Below are positions 1 to 5,928 of a stretch of 5,928 nt of DNA, in pieces (positions within the stretch are counted from its first letter, which is position 1; every line of letters starts with the position of its first letter). Origin of the DNA: JBMZCV01 sp049613665 (GTDB lineage: Bacteria > Bacteroidota > Bacteroidia > Chitinophagales > UBA2359); NCBI GenBank assembly GCA_049613665.1, contig JBMZCV010000237.1, positions 1 through 5,928 on the forward strand, read 5' to 3'. The position numbers and the translations under genes were made by a program. A model generated the notes under the pieces. It had not been told where the DNA came from. It ran no database searches and saw only the letters and a list, made by a program, of their open reading frames with translations.

Positions 1-5
1 AGTAA

Positions 6-47
6 GTTTGTAGTGGGTAAAATTTGTTTATTTTTTTACTTACAAAC
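6..47. promoter_or_regulatory. Inverted repeat upstream of the TonB receptor gene
   Basis: The heptamer GTTTGTA at 6-12 is matched by its exact reverse complement TACAAAC at 41-47, ten bases before the receptor start codon. The bases between are AT-rich and include a T7 run (31-37). The element could be an operator or leader hairpin for the receptor gene. The T-run lies inside the loop, so it does not have the shape of an intrinsic terminator. A partial match to the Bacteroidota -7 box (AAAATTTG at 19-26, consensus TAnnTTTG) lies between the arms, but no TTTG sits at the expected spacing for the -33 box. Function is unproven. Confidence 0.25.
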
Positions 48-56
48 AGTATAAAT

Positions 57-2531
57 ATGAATCGCCATAAAAAACATCATTTTTTCAAAAACTTTCTTTT
101 TTTTCTCTGTTTCTTTTTCGCTCAAAATCTAATCGCTCAAAATCTACAAATTAGCGGCTACATCAATGATTCACAAAAAAATCCACTTCCTTACACCAAT
201 GTTTTTGCGAAAGATAGCTTGCATATTGGTACAACAGCAGATGAAAACGGTTTTTATGAGCTAAAAAATCTGTATGCAGGAAAATATCAAATCAATTTTA
301 CACAAGTAGGAAAAGATAGTCTTGCCGAAAATGTGGTATTAAAAAACAAAAACATTAGTTTAAATGTCGCCTTGAAAGAAAGTAACATTGAACTCAACAC
401 TTTGGAAGTAAAAGATAAACAAGGCGATAATTTTAACAATAGGCGTTTGCGAGCCGTAGAAGGTACTGCGATTTATTTGGCGAAAAAAAATGAAGTTGTT
501 GTCATAGACCAACTTACGGCTAATTTGGCGACCAACAACAGCCGACAAATTTATGGAAAAGTAGCAGGTTTAAATATTTGGGAAAGCGACGGAGCAGGCA
601 TTCAACTCGGCATCGGTGGCAGAGGCTTGAGTCCAAATAGAACCGCAAATTTCAATACTCGACAAAATGGCTACGATATTAGTGCCGACGCTCTCGGCTA
701 TCCAGAAAGCTACTACACGCCACCGAGCGAAGCCATTGAGCAAATCGAATTGGTGCGAGGTGCGGCTTCTTTGCAATACGGCACACAATTTGGCGGCCTT
801 CTCAATTTCAAACTCAAACAAGCACCAGACGATAAGAAATATCAGATTGCGATACGACAAACCATCGGTTCTTTTGGTCTTTACAATAATTTCAACAGCA
901 TTGGCGGCACAGTTGGCAAGCTGAAATATTATGCTTTTTATCAACATAAAAGAGCAGAAGGCTGGCGGCCAAATTCAGATTTTCGCCTAAATACGGCTTT
1001 CGCTAGTCTTTCTTATGCTTTTAGTGAAAAAGGAAAAATTGGTGTGGAATATACGAAAATGAAATATTTGGCTCATCAAGGAGGCGGACTTACCGACAAT
1101 GAATTTAATGAAAATCCGCAACAAAGCAACCGAGAACGCAATTGGTTTCAAGTAGATTGGAATGTTTTCGCTGTGCCTTTTGACTACAAATTTAATGGCC
1201 GCACGCAAATCAATAGCCGTACTTTTGGGCTATATGCGACACGAGAAGCACTTGGCTTTTTGGGGCAAATCAGCCGTACAGACCCTATTTATGATGAAAC
1301 AGCAGCAGATTTCAGAAAAGAAAGAGACTTGATTTATGGCCGTTTCCGCAATTTCGGTAATGAAACAAGGCTTTTACACCGTTATTCTATATTAAATAGG
1401 CCAGCGACTTTTTTGGTTGGCACACGATATTATGAGGGAAATACGATTACGAAACAAGGAAAGGCAGACGCAAATTTTGATGCAAATTTTGAGTTTTTAA
1501 ATCCTGACAATTTAGAAAATTCAGATTACACTTTTCCTAGTCGCAATATTTCTGCTTTTTCTGAAAACATCATTTATTTAACCGATAAAATAAGCGTAAA
1601 CCCTGGCCTCCGCTACGAATATATCAGCAACAAAGCATCTGGCAATTATCGCACTATTTTACGCTCGCCAACAGATGAAGTTTATTTCGATTCTACTTAT
1701 ACAGATTTCAAAAAACGCACACGAAATTTGGTTTTACTAGGTATTGGCTTGAGCTACAAGCCTTCGGAAAATGCAGAAGTTTACGCCAATTTTTCGCAAA
1801 ATTATAGAGCCATCAATTTCAACGATTTCAAAGTGAGTAATCCGAGTTTTAGAATAGACGAAGATTTGCAAGACGAAAGGGGATTTAATACTGACATCGG
1901 AATTAGAGGCAAAAAAGGCAAGCTTTTGACTTACGATTGTAGTTTGTTTTATTTGGCTTACAGCAATAGGATTGGCGAAGTGCAAGCCGTTGATAGCACA
2001 AGTTTCACGATTTATCGCTACCGCACCAATATCGCCAATGCCCAAACATTTGGCGTAGAAAGTTTTGCAGAAATAGATTTGTATCAATTGTTTAGCAAAA
2101 AAGATAGCAGCGATTTTAGCCTAAATATTTATGCCAATGTCGCCTTGATTTATGCACGTTATATCAACTCGAAAGAAGCTGCTTTTCAAAATAAGCAAGT
2201 GGAATTTGTGCCACCTTTTACGCTTCGTACAGGTGTACAGCTTGCCTACAAAGATTTTTCGAGCAGCTTGCAATACAACTACACTCAACAACATTTTACC
2301 GATGCGACCAATGCCGAATTTGTGTCGTCGGCTATCATTGGGCTTGTGCCTTCGTATGCCGTCATGGATTTTTCGCTGCAATATCGTTTCCGTTTTCTGA
2401 AAATAGAAACAGGTATCAACAATTTGCTCAATGCTTCTTATTTTACGAGAAGAGCGACAGGCTATCCGGGGCCAGGGATTTTACCTAGCGATGCACGAAG
2501 TTTTTATGTTGGTGTTGGTTTTCAGTTTTAA
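57..2531 (+). CDS. FecA-like TonB-dependent outer-membrane receptor
   Basis: This 824-residue protein is an outer-membrane active-transport receptor, energised by TonB-ExbBD, most likely for an iron chelate. I chose the ATG at 57 because it starts directly with a basic n-region (MNRHKKHH) and a Phe/Leu-rich signal peptide ending near AQ at 27-28. A TTG at 24 would add 11 residues ahead of the signal. Residues about 30-112 form a carboxypeptidase-regulatory-like beta domain (ISGYIND...PLPYTNV...T.DENGFYEL). A TonB-box-like TLEVKD lies near 116-121. The plug spans about 120-257, with GIGGRGLSPNRT at 186-197 and VRGAASLQYGTQFGG at 233-247, a signature I associate with FecA-type receptors. The rest is a beta barrel ending in the aromatic strand FYVGVGFQF. 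There is no N-terminal STN signalling domain, so FecIR-type surface signalling is not supported. The family call is firm. The citrate substrate is only suggested by similarity. Confidence 0.93.
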   Translation: MNRHKKHHFFKNFLFFLCFFFAQNLIAQNLQISGYINDSQKNPLPYTNVFAKDSLHIGTTADENGFYELKNLYAGKYQINFTQVGKDSLAENVVLKNKNISLNVALKESNIELNTLEVKDKQGDNFNNRRLRAVEGTAIYLAKKNEVVVIDQLTANLATNNSRQIYGKVAGLNIWESDGAGIQLGIGGRGLSPNRTANFNTRQNGYDISADALGYPESYYTPPSEAIEQIELVRGAASLQYGTQFGGLLNFKLKQAPDDKKYQIAIRQTIGSFGLYNNFNSIGGTVGKLKYYAFYQHKRAEGWRPNSDFRLNTAFASLSYAFSEKGKIGVEYTKMKYLAHQGGGLTDNEFNENPQQSNRERNWFQVDWNVFAVPFDYKFNGRTQINSRTFGLYATREALGFLGQISRTDPIYDETAADFRKERDLIYGRFRNFGNETRLLHRYSILNRPATFLVGTRYYEGNTITKQGKADANFDANFEFLNPDNLENSDYTFPSRNISAFSENIIYLTDKISVNPGLRYEYISNKASGNYRTILRSPTDEVYFDSTYTDFKKRTRNLVLLGIGLSYKPSENAEVYANFSQNYRAINFNDFKVSNPSFRIDEDLQDERGFNTDIGIRGKKGKLLTYDCSLFYLAYSNRIGEVQAVDSTSFTIYRYRTNIANAQTFGVESFAEIDLYQLFSKKDSSDFSLNIYANVALIYARYINSKEAAFQNKQVEFVPPFTLRTGVQLAYKDFSSSLQYNYTQQHFTDATNAEFVSSAIIGLVPSYAVMDFSLQYRFRFLKIETGINNLLNASYFTRRATGYPGPGILPSDARSFYVGVGFQF
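118..146 (+). repeat. 15-bp in-frame duplication at the signal-peptide cleavage region
   Basis: The 14-mer TCGCTCAAAATCTA occurs at 118-131 and again at 133-146, a period of 15 bp or five codons. In the protein it gives FAQNLIAQNLQ, so the AQ-N motif at the end of the signal peptide is present twice. The duplication keeps the reading frame and offers two possible signal peptidase I sites five residues apart. Confidence 0.7.
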
Positions 2532-2574
2532 AAAATGTGCTGATAAAGTAGTTGCAAAAACCGTCTATTGAATG
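2532..2574. other. Convergent intergenic gap, no clear terminator
   Basis: This 43-bp stretch separates the stop codons of the TonB receptor (plus strand) and the DUF6122 gene (minus strand). A bidirectional terminator would be expected here. I see A-runs but no GC-containing stem followed by a T-tract on either strand, so termination may be factor-dependent or the transcripts may overlap. Confidence 0.4.
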
Positions 2575-2967
2575 CTATAATATTAAACTCATATACTTTG
2601 AAGCCATTTTTAAAAGTTCTATTGCAGGTGAGTCTAAAAAACAGTCTTTACAATTAGCATACATCATCATACAGTCGATGAAATCAGTAAACAGATGAAA
2701 TAAAAGTCCTATGCCAATTATATTGAAAGGCTTACGAAAAAACAAGAGCATTACATATACAAACATGGCATAGTATGTATGTAAAGGATGAAAATTTATG
2801 CTACACCTGTTTGCTTGAAAAATTGGGTTTGCAACCAAATGGTCTAAATCAACCAACATTGTAGCAATAAGTATCAGATAGATTTTTTTCCAATCTTTTC
2901 TAAAAAATCCGTAAGCAATAAAAAATGGAAACCCTAAATGTAAAAAATAATGTATAAATGTCTGCAT
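2575..2967 (-). CDS. DUF6122 family small integral membrane protein
   Basis: This 130-residue inner-membrane protein is one I recognise as DUF6122, a Bacteroidota family of unknown function. Four hydrophobic segments are visible at about 4-22, 29-46, 63-78 and 80-102. The family-like signature is HYFLH at the start, then FFRKDWKK, D40-L-D-H43 in segment 2, NRCSINFHPLH (His60, His63) before segment 3, and H91-L-F-T-D95 in segment 4. The DxDH, HxxH and HxxxD set recalls the membrane-bound metal-dependent hydrolases of the YdjM/DUF457 type, so a metal site at the membrane is a fair inference but not shown. After Cys99 there is a polar tail of about 30 residues with CKDC (106-109), which may be longer than usual for the family. 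The ATG at 2967 follows AAAAG, a weak ribosome site. It lies 92 bp downstream of the kinase gene on the same strand, so co-transcription is possible. Confidence 0.85.
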   Translation of the reverse strand: MQTFIHYFLHLGFPFFIAYGFFRKDWKKIYLILIATMLVDLDHLVANPIFQANRCSINFHPLHTYYAMFVYVMLLFFRKPFNIIGIGLLFHLFTDFIDCMMMYANCKDCFLDSPAIELLKMASKYMSLIL

Positions 2968-3059
2968 CTTTTATTTATAATTAAATGTTACGACAATCCA
3001 AGAGCTATCACATTTTATAGACTAGAAAAAACACTATTTCTTTACTAGCAATTATCGCC
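2968..3059 (-). other. Intergenic gap between kinase and DUF6122 genes
   Basis: These 92 bp are AT-rich and separate the kinase stop from the DUF6122 start, both read on the minus strand. I looked for a TTTG/TAnnTTTG promoter pair, a terminator hairpin and a tRNA-like fold and saw none that I would support. Confidence 0.4.
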
Positions 3060-3740
3060 TTACAATTTCAGATGATGCACCCCAATTTCATAAGATTTTT
3101 CTAGCCAATCGCAAATTTGTTCGTAGTGTGCTGTATTATTTACAAAGTCGATATTATCGTTGTGGATAATGAGAATCGGCACATCTTGTTGCGTTTTGAA
3201 ATATTCAAAATATTCATCTTCTACGCTTTGCAAATAGGCACATTCCATTTCTTGCTCAAAAGTACGGCCTCTTTGCTGTATTTTTTTGAGCAATTGCGGA
3301 GCTGTCGTATGCAAATAAACGATAAGTTCTGGCTTAGGCAAAAAGCTTATCATTTCGTGAAACATTTTTTCAAACAACAAATATTCTGTCTCACTCAAAT
3401 TCACTTTGGCATATAACAGCGATTTGTCGAATAGATAATCTGAAATATGTAGCTTTTCATCGCTATTTAAGCTTTGTTGCACCTTTTTGAGCTGCTTACA
3501 ACGGTCTAACAAAAAATAAACCTCCGTATGAAAGGCATATCTTTCTGGTTCGACATAAAATTTTGGCAAAAAAGGATTTTCTACATATTCTTCCAACACA
3601 AGTTTGGCATCGCATTGTCGGCTCAACATCGTGGACAAAGAAGTAGAGCCAGCACCGATATTTCCTTCAATAGCGACTAATTGATATTTGTTGAGTTTGG
3701 TCAAAGTTTGCTTACTTGCTAGTTGAGCTAAATAATTCAT
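3060..3740 (-). CDS. Deoxynucleoside kinase family protein with altered P-loop
   Basis: The 226-residue protein belongs to the deoxynucleoside kinase family (dNK/dCK/dGK), cytosolic salvage enzymes that use ATP to phosphorylate deoxynucleosides to monophosphates. The family landmarks are present in order: strand and P-loop VAIEGNIGAG (22-31), LEEYVENPFLPKF (49-61) with the catalytic-Glu region, HTEVYFLLDRCKQL (71-84), SDYLFDKSLLYAKV (100-113), FLPKPELIVYLH (133-144) and the arginine-rich lid RGRTFEQ (157-163). Length is normal apart from about 18 extra N-terminal residues. The ATG at 3740 is the only ATG, and a TTG at residue 13 is an alternative start. The oddity is Ser32 (TCT) where the Walker A lysine should be: GNIGAGST instead of GNIGAGKT. 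Any Lys codon differs from TCT by at least two bases, so a single miscall is unlikely. The family call is strong, but catalytic activity and the preferred base are uncertain. Confidence 0.88.
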   Translation of the reverse strand: MNYLAQLASKQTLTKLNKYQLVAIEGNIGAGSTSLSTMLSRQCDAKLVLEEYVENPFLPKFYVEPERYAFHTEVYFLLDRCKQLKKVQQSLNSDEKLHISDYLFDKSLLYAKVNLSETEYLLFEKMFHEMISFLPKPELIVYLHTTAPQLLKKIQQRGRTFEQEMECAYLQSVEDEYFEYFKTQQDVPILIIHNDNIDFVNNTAHYEQICDWLEKSYEIGVHHLKL

Positions 3741-3792
3741 TTGCTGGGTTTAATAAAATGAGAGGTGTTTTTTTGATAAAAAAGTGACTGAT
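3741..3792 (-). other. Gap between endonuclease and kinase genes
   Basis: These 52 bp lie between the end of the restriction-modification pair and the kinase start. The only structure is an A/T inverted repeat, a T7 run at 3768-3774 and an A6 run at 3778-3783 around GAT. Its stem has no G-C pairs, so it makes a poor terminator on its own. No promoter consensus is evident, so read-through from the restriction-modification operon into the kinase is possible. Confidence 0.35.
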
Positions 3793-4920
3793 TTATTCGT
3801 TATAATTAAATTCAACTTTACTTTGAATAATAATTTCAGATAAAACATAAGCTAAATTCCCCTCTTTTTCAATTTTCTTTAAGGCTGCTTTCAATTCATC
3901 AATGTTAATTATTTCCTCAATGCAAGCCATATATCTTTCAACTACCTTATCAACAGCATATTGCTCAATAGCACCTTGTTTAATTTTTGCTTTTAAGTGA
4001 GCTTTGCTTTCAGTAGATTTAACTACAAAAGTTATAGGAAATTTTTTAAGCTTATCTATATCTAAAAAATACTTTTTGACATCAGTAGTTTCTGTTACTT
4101 GAAAAAAACGGCCTAAAGGTTTCAATACAAAATCAATACCTCCATCATTTGCATTTGTTCTACCTGTTTTATATAACTCTAAATTCTCTCGAAAAAACGT
4201 TTCAACTTTTCCAAATTCATCTGGATTTTTTGCAAAACCCCAATAAATAATTTGATTTTGATAGTTATACTTCAAAATAGCATAACTTACTATTTCAAAA
4301 ATTCTAGCATCAACATTTGGTTCAAGCAACGATAAAACAAATTCTTTTATCTTTGTAGTTTTTTGTTTTTCAATAATTTTAAGTTGCTCGCAAGTTTTTA
4401 TAAACGTTTCAAAAGCATTCTTTTTCGTATTGGCATATTCATCAATAATTTCGATAATAGCTTTAGCAATATTAAAAGTTTTACCATTGGCGTTAAGCTT
4501 AATTAAGTGACTATTTATCCAATATCTTTTAGTTTCAACTACCCGAATAATTGGAATATAATTACAAGTTGGAAAGTATTTTTTAAACTCTTGATTCATT
4601 CTTTGATTCAGAGCATGATTTTGAAGTTTGCTACCAAATGGTAATTCTCTTTGTCTTTTCAATAAATCAGAATACTTTGCTCCTTCATATTTTGAATAAT
4701 TCTTTTTTTTATGAAAATTGCCATTGATATAATCCTCCACCAAAACATAAATAGCATATAAATTGCCAAAACTTCCTCTTGCTTTAGCTCCTTTACTCGC
4801 TGATTTTGTTTTTAAATTGATGTATTTCAATAACTCACTATTGCTATATATTTGCTCTGCATCTTGTTGAAAATGCTTGAACAATATTGCTTTTATTTTT
4901 GTTGTAAAACTATGTATCAT
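3793..4920 (-). CDS. Probable Type II restriction endonuclease (ATGCAT suggested)
   Basis: This 375-residue protein is probably the DNA-cleaving partner of the methyltransferase that ends 10 bp upstream. I do not recognise a named enzyme. Visible features are a basic N-terminal part with KGAKARGSFGNLYAIYVLVE (43-62), a charged helical middle, a helix RIFEIVSYAILKYNY (206-220) with Glu209, and then GRTNANDGGIDFVLKP (253-268) followed by GRFFQVTETTD (270-280). A Glu-bearing helix, then GGID (Asp263) and a hydrophobic beta strand ending in Q-V-T-E (274-277), matches the layout of a PD-(D/E)xK nuclease core. The usual lysine after the acidic or Gln position is replaced by Thr276. There is no signal peptide and no membrane segment. 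Two hand-counted 60-bp rows of the gene gave about 25-30% GC, lower than the receptor and kinase genes, consistent with acquisition by transfer. The pairing is strong evidence for the role. The specificity is borrowed from the methyltransferase. Confidence 0.75.
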   Translation of the reverse strand: MIHSFTTKIKAILFKHFQQDAEQIYSNSELLKYINLKTKSASKGAKARGSFGNLYAIYVLVEDYINGNFHKKKNYSKYEGAKYSDLLKRQRELPFGSKLQNHALNQRMNQEFKKYFPTCNYIPIIRVVETKRYWINSHLIKLNANGKTFNIAKAIIEIIDEYANTKKNAFETFIKTCEQLKIIEKQKTTKIKEFVLSLLEPNVDARIFEIVSYAILKYNYQNQIIYWGFAKNPDEFGKVETFFRENLELYKTGRTNANDGGIDFVLKPLGRFFQVTETTDVKKYFLDIDKLKKFPITFVVKSTESKAHLKAKIKQGAIEQYAVDKVVERYMACIEEIINIDELKAALKKIEKEGNLAYVLSEIIIQSKVEFNYNE

Positions 4921-4930
4921 GCTTTAAAAT

Positions 4931-5776
4931 TCAAAAAAGATTTTTTTGTTTCAAACGTTTTTTCTCGTAAGATTTAGCTTCACGCTTCAATTCTTCTCCG
5001 TTCAAATGAGACTGTTCCAATACCCTTCGCAAACCAATTTTAGCATAATCTTCATCTAATTCAATGCCAATACTTTTGCGTTGCAACGTTTTCGCCACAT
5101 AAGAAGTCGTAAAAGTGCCAGAAAAAGGGTCTAAAATCGTATCATTTTCATTAGAACTTGCTTTTATAATCCTTTCAAGCAGCTTAATAGGTTTTTGAGT
5201 AGGATGTTTTTCATATTCAGGCATTCTATATCTGACACGAGGAAAATTCCAGACATTGCCTGGTACTTTTTTTGTATTGTATGGTTGCGGTGGATTTTTG
5301 CGATAATCAATAAGCTTTCTTTTCGCTCCTGTTTTGGCTTCTACTAAAATATCTTCGCTATTGAAAGTATATTTTTTTTTATTTTTTACGCAAAACAAAA
5401 TAGGTTCATACATTGAGCCAAAATACTGCTTTGCCTGAACGCCAGAGCTATCATACGCCCAAACAATTCGTGAAAGAATAGCCATTTTTTTACGAATATA
5501 CATATCAAAATAAGGCATAAATTGTGTAGATGTCATCACATAAAATGCACCGTTATCTTTTAGTTTGTCGATACACAAATCAATCCATTCGTAGCACCAT
5601 TTTAGGTAATCTTCATCGCTTTTCCAGATATGCTTTTTGCCATTAAAATTCTTGCCTATATTATAAGGTGGGTCTGCAAAAATAAGGTCTATGCTATTAT
5701 CTGCTATTTCATTTTTCAAAACCTCTATTGCATCGCCCTGATAAATAATGTGATTGTTTGTAGTGTATTTTTTCAT
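4931..5776 (-). CDS. YhdJ-like adenine-specific DNA methyltransferase, likely ATGCAT
   Basis: The 281-residue enzyme transfers methyl from S-adenosylmethionine to the N6 of adenine in DNA and should protect the host from the adjoining endonuclease. The motif order is beta-class: catalytic motif IV LIFADPPYNIGKNF (31-44, DPPY at 35-38) comes first, and SAM-binding motif I LDPFSGTFTTS (215-225) near the C-terminus. HPTQKP is at 191-196 and GIELDEDY at 237-244. The middle segments IVWAYDSSGVQAKQYFGSMY (104-123), VEAKTG, LIDYRKNPPQPYN and VPGNVWNFPRVRY match my recollection of E. coli YhdJ almost residue for residue. YhdJ modifies ATGCAT, so the same or a very close target is likely. The C-terminal tail is short and basic (KKRLKQKNLF). 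The ATG at 5776 follows a purine-rich GAAAAAGAA, and the gene is first in its operon. No frameshift or missing motif is seen. Confidence 0.94.
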   Translation of the reverse strand: MKKYTTNNHIIYQGDAIEVLKNEIADNSIDLIFADPPYNIGKNFNGKKHIWKSDEDYLKWCYEWIDLCIDKLKDNGAFYVMTSTQFMPYFDMYIRKKMAILSRIVWAYDSSGVQAKQYFGSMYEPILFCVKNKKKYTFNSEDILVEAKTGAKRKLIDYRKNPPQPYNTKKVPGNVWNFPRVRYRMPEYEKHPTQKPIKLLERIIKASSNENDTILDPFSGTFTTSYVAKTLQRKSIGIELDEDYAKIGLRRVLEQSHLNGEELKREAKSYEKKRLKQKNLF

Positions 5777-5796
5777 TTCTTTTTCAATTTACATAA

Positions 5797-5928
5797 GCTA
5801 CCCTAAACGTTCAAACTCCTATTTGTAACTTTACAAGTGCTATCCTAAACGTTCAAACTCCTATTTGTAACTTTACAAGTGCTATCATGAACGTTCAAAC
5901 TCCTATTTGTAACTTTACAAGTGCTATC
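5797..5928. repeat. 42-bp tandem repeat array, running off the window edge
   Basis: Three full head-to-tail copies occupy 5797-5838, 5839-5880 and 5881-5922, and the first 6 bp of a fourth (GCTATC) reach the window edge, so the true length is unknown. Copies are nearly identical. Copy 1 has GCTACC where the others have GCTATC. Copy 3 has ATGAACG where the others have CTAAACG. There is no variable spacer between copies, so this is a minisatellite and not a CRISPR array. The array begins 20 bp upstream of the methyltransferase start codon and therefore overlaps the expected promoter or leader of the restriction-modification operon. I find no TTTG/TAnnTTTG promoter pair in it on the minus strand. 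It may be a regulatory array, a recombination-prone spacer, or part of a repetitive gene beyond the edge. Confidence 0.93.
5823..5920. repeat. Palindrome TTGTAA-CT-TTACAA repeated in every array unit
   Basis: Perfect 6-bp arms around a 2-bp centre occur at 5823-5836, 5865-5878 and 5907-5920. A further T:G plus A:T pairing would extend each arm to 8 bp in RNA. With only two central bases the element suits a dimeric DNA-binding protein better than a hairpin. Centre-to-centre spacing is 42 bp, about four turns of B-DNA, so the sites would face the same side of the helix. No candidate binding protein is encoded in the window. Confidence 0.5.

Noticed and set aside
24..56. TTG start giving an 11-residue N-terminal extension of the TonB receptor
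   Set aside because: It would place hydrophobic residues ahead of the basic n-region. The ATG at 57 begins a normal signal peptide.
570..947. Minus-strand open frame of 125 codons inside the receptor gene
   Set aside because: It lies wholly antisense to a well-supported coding region, has low-complexity, implausible protein content, and shows no family motif.
1737..2087. Minus-strand open frame of 116 codons inside the receptor gene
   Set aside because: It is an antisense shadow of the beta-barrel coding region without recognisable domains.
3117..3416. Plus-strand open frame of 99 codons opposite the kinase gene
   Set aside because: It is antisense to a conserved kinase, and its translation is a reverse image rich in Ile, Phe and Cys with no motif.
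3768..3783. Intrinsic terminator between endonuclease and kinase
   Set aside because: The inverted repeat is only T and A pairs around GAT. It lacks a GC stem, so it is not convincing as a terminator.
5797..5928. CRISPR array
   Set aside because: The repeats are directly adjacent with a constant 42-bp period and no unique spacers, and no cas gene is present.
1..5928. tRNA, rRNA, insertion sequence or integrase signatures
   Set aside because: I found no tRNA-like fold, no rRNA stretch, no transposase motif, and no matching terminal inverted repeats flanking the restriction-modification genes.

Overview
The window looks like a piece of a Bacteroidota chromosome, probably from the Cytophagia or a nearby lineage. 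The evidence is an AT-rich composition, intergenic regions without clear Shine-Dalgarno sites, a TonB-dependent receptor that begins with a carboxypeptidase-regulatory-like domain, a DUF6122-type small membrane protein, and a deoxynucleoside kinase of the type common in that phylum. The species cannot be named from the sequence.

Layout: a single plus-strand gene (57-2531) encodes a FecA-like outer-membrane TonB-dependent receptor. It converges, across 43 bp, on a run of four minus-strand genes. Read in their own direction these are a YhdJ-like adenine DNA methyltransferase (5776-4931), a probable restriction endonuclease 10 bp behind it (4920-3793), a deoxynucleoside kinase (3740-3060) and a four-helix DUF6122 membrane protein (2967-2575). 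Upstream of the methyltransferase, from 5797 to the window edge, lies a tandem array with an exact 42-bp period. It has three full copies and the first 6 bp of a fourth, so it continues outside the window.

The methyltransferase and the 375-residue protein form a compact Type II restriction-modification operon. The methyltransferase resembles E. coli YhdJ so closely over its whole length that an ATGCAT target is the best guess for both enzymes, and by eye the window has no ATGCAT site. No controller (C) protein is visible. The array starts 20 bp before the methyltransferase start codon, so it occupies the place where the operon's promoter or leader should be. Each unit carries a near-perfect palindrome, and 42 bp is four helical turns, so the palindromes repeat on one face of the DNA. 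Whether this is regulatory, a spacer-like minisatellite, or part of a repetitive plus-strand coding frame is open.

Two protein-level oddities stand out. The kinase has serine in place of the P-loop lysine, although the rest of the family signature is intact. The endonuclease candidate has a D...QxT-E core instead of the textbook D...(E/Q)xK. The kinase and DUF6122 genes look like ordinary chromosomal genes and are probably unrelated in function to the restriction-modification pair.
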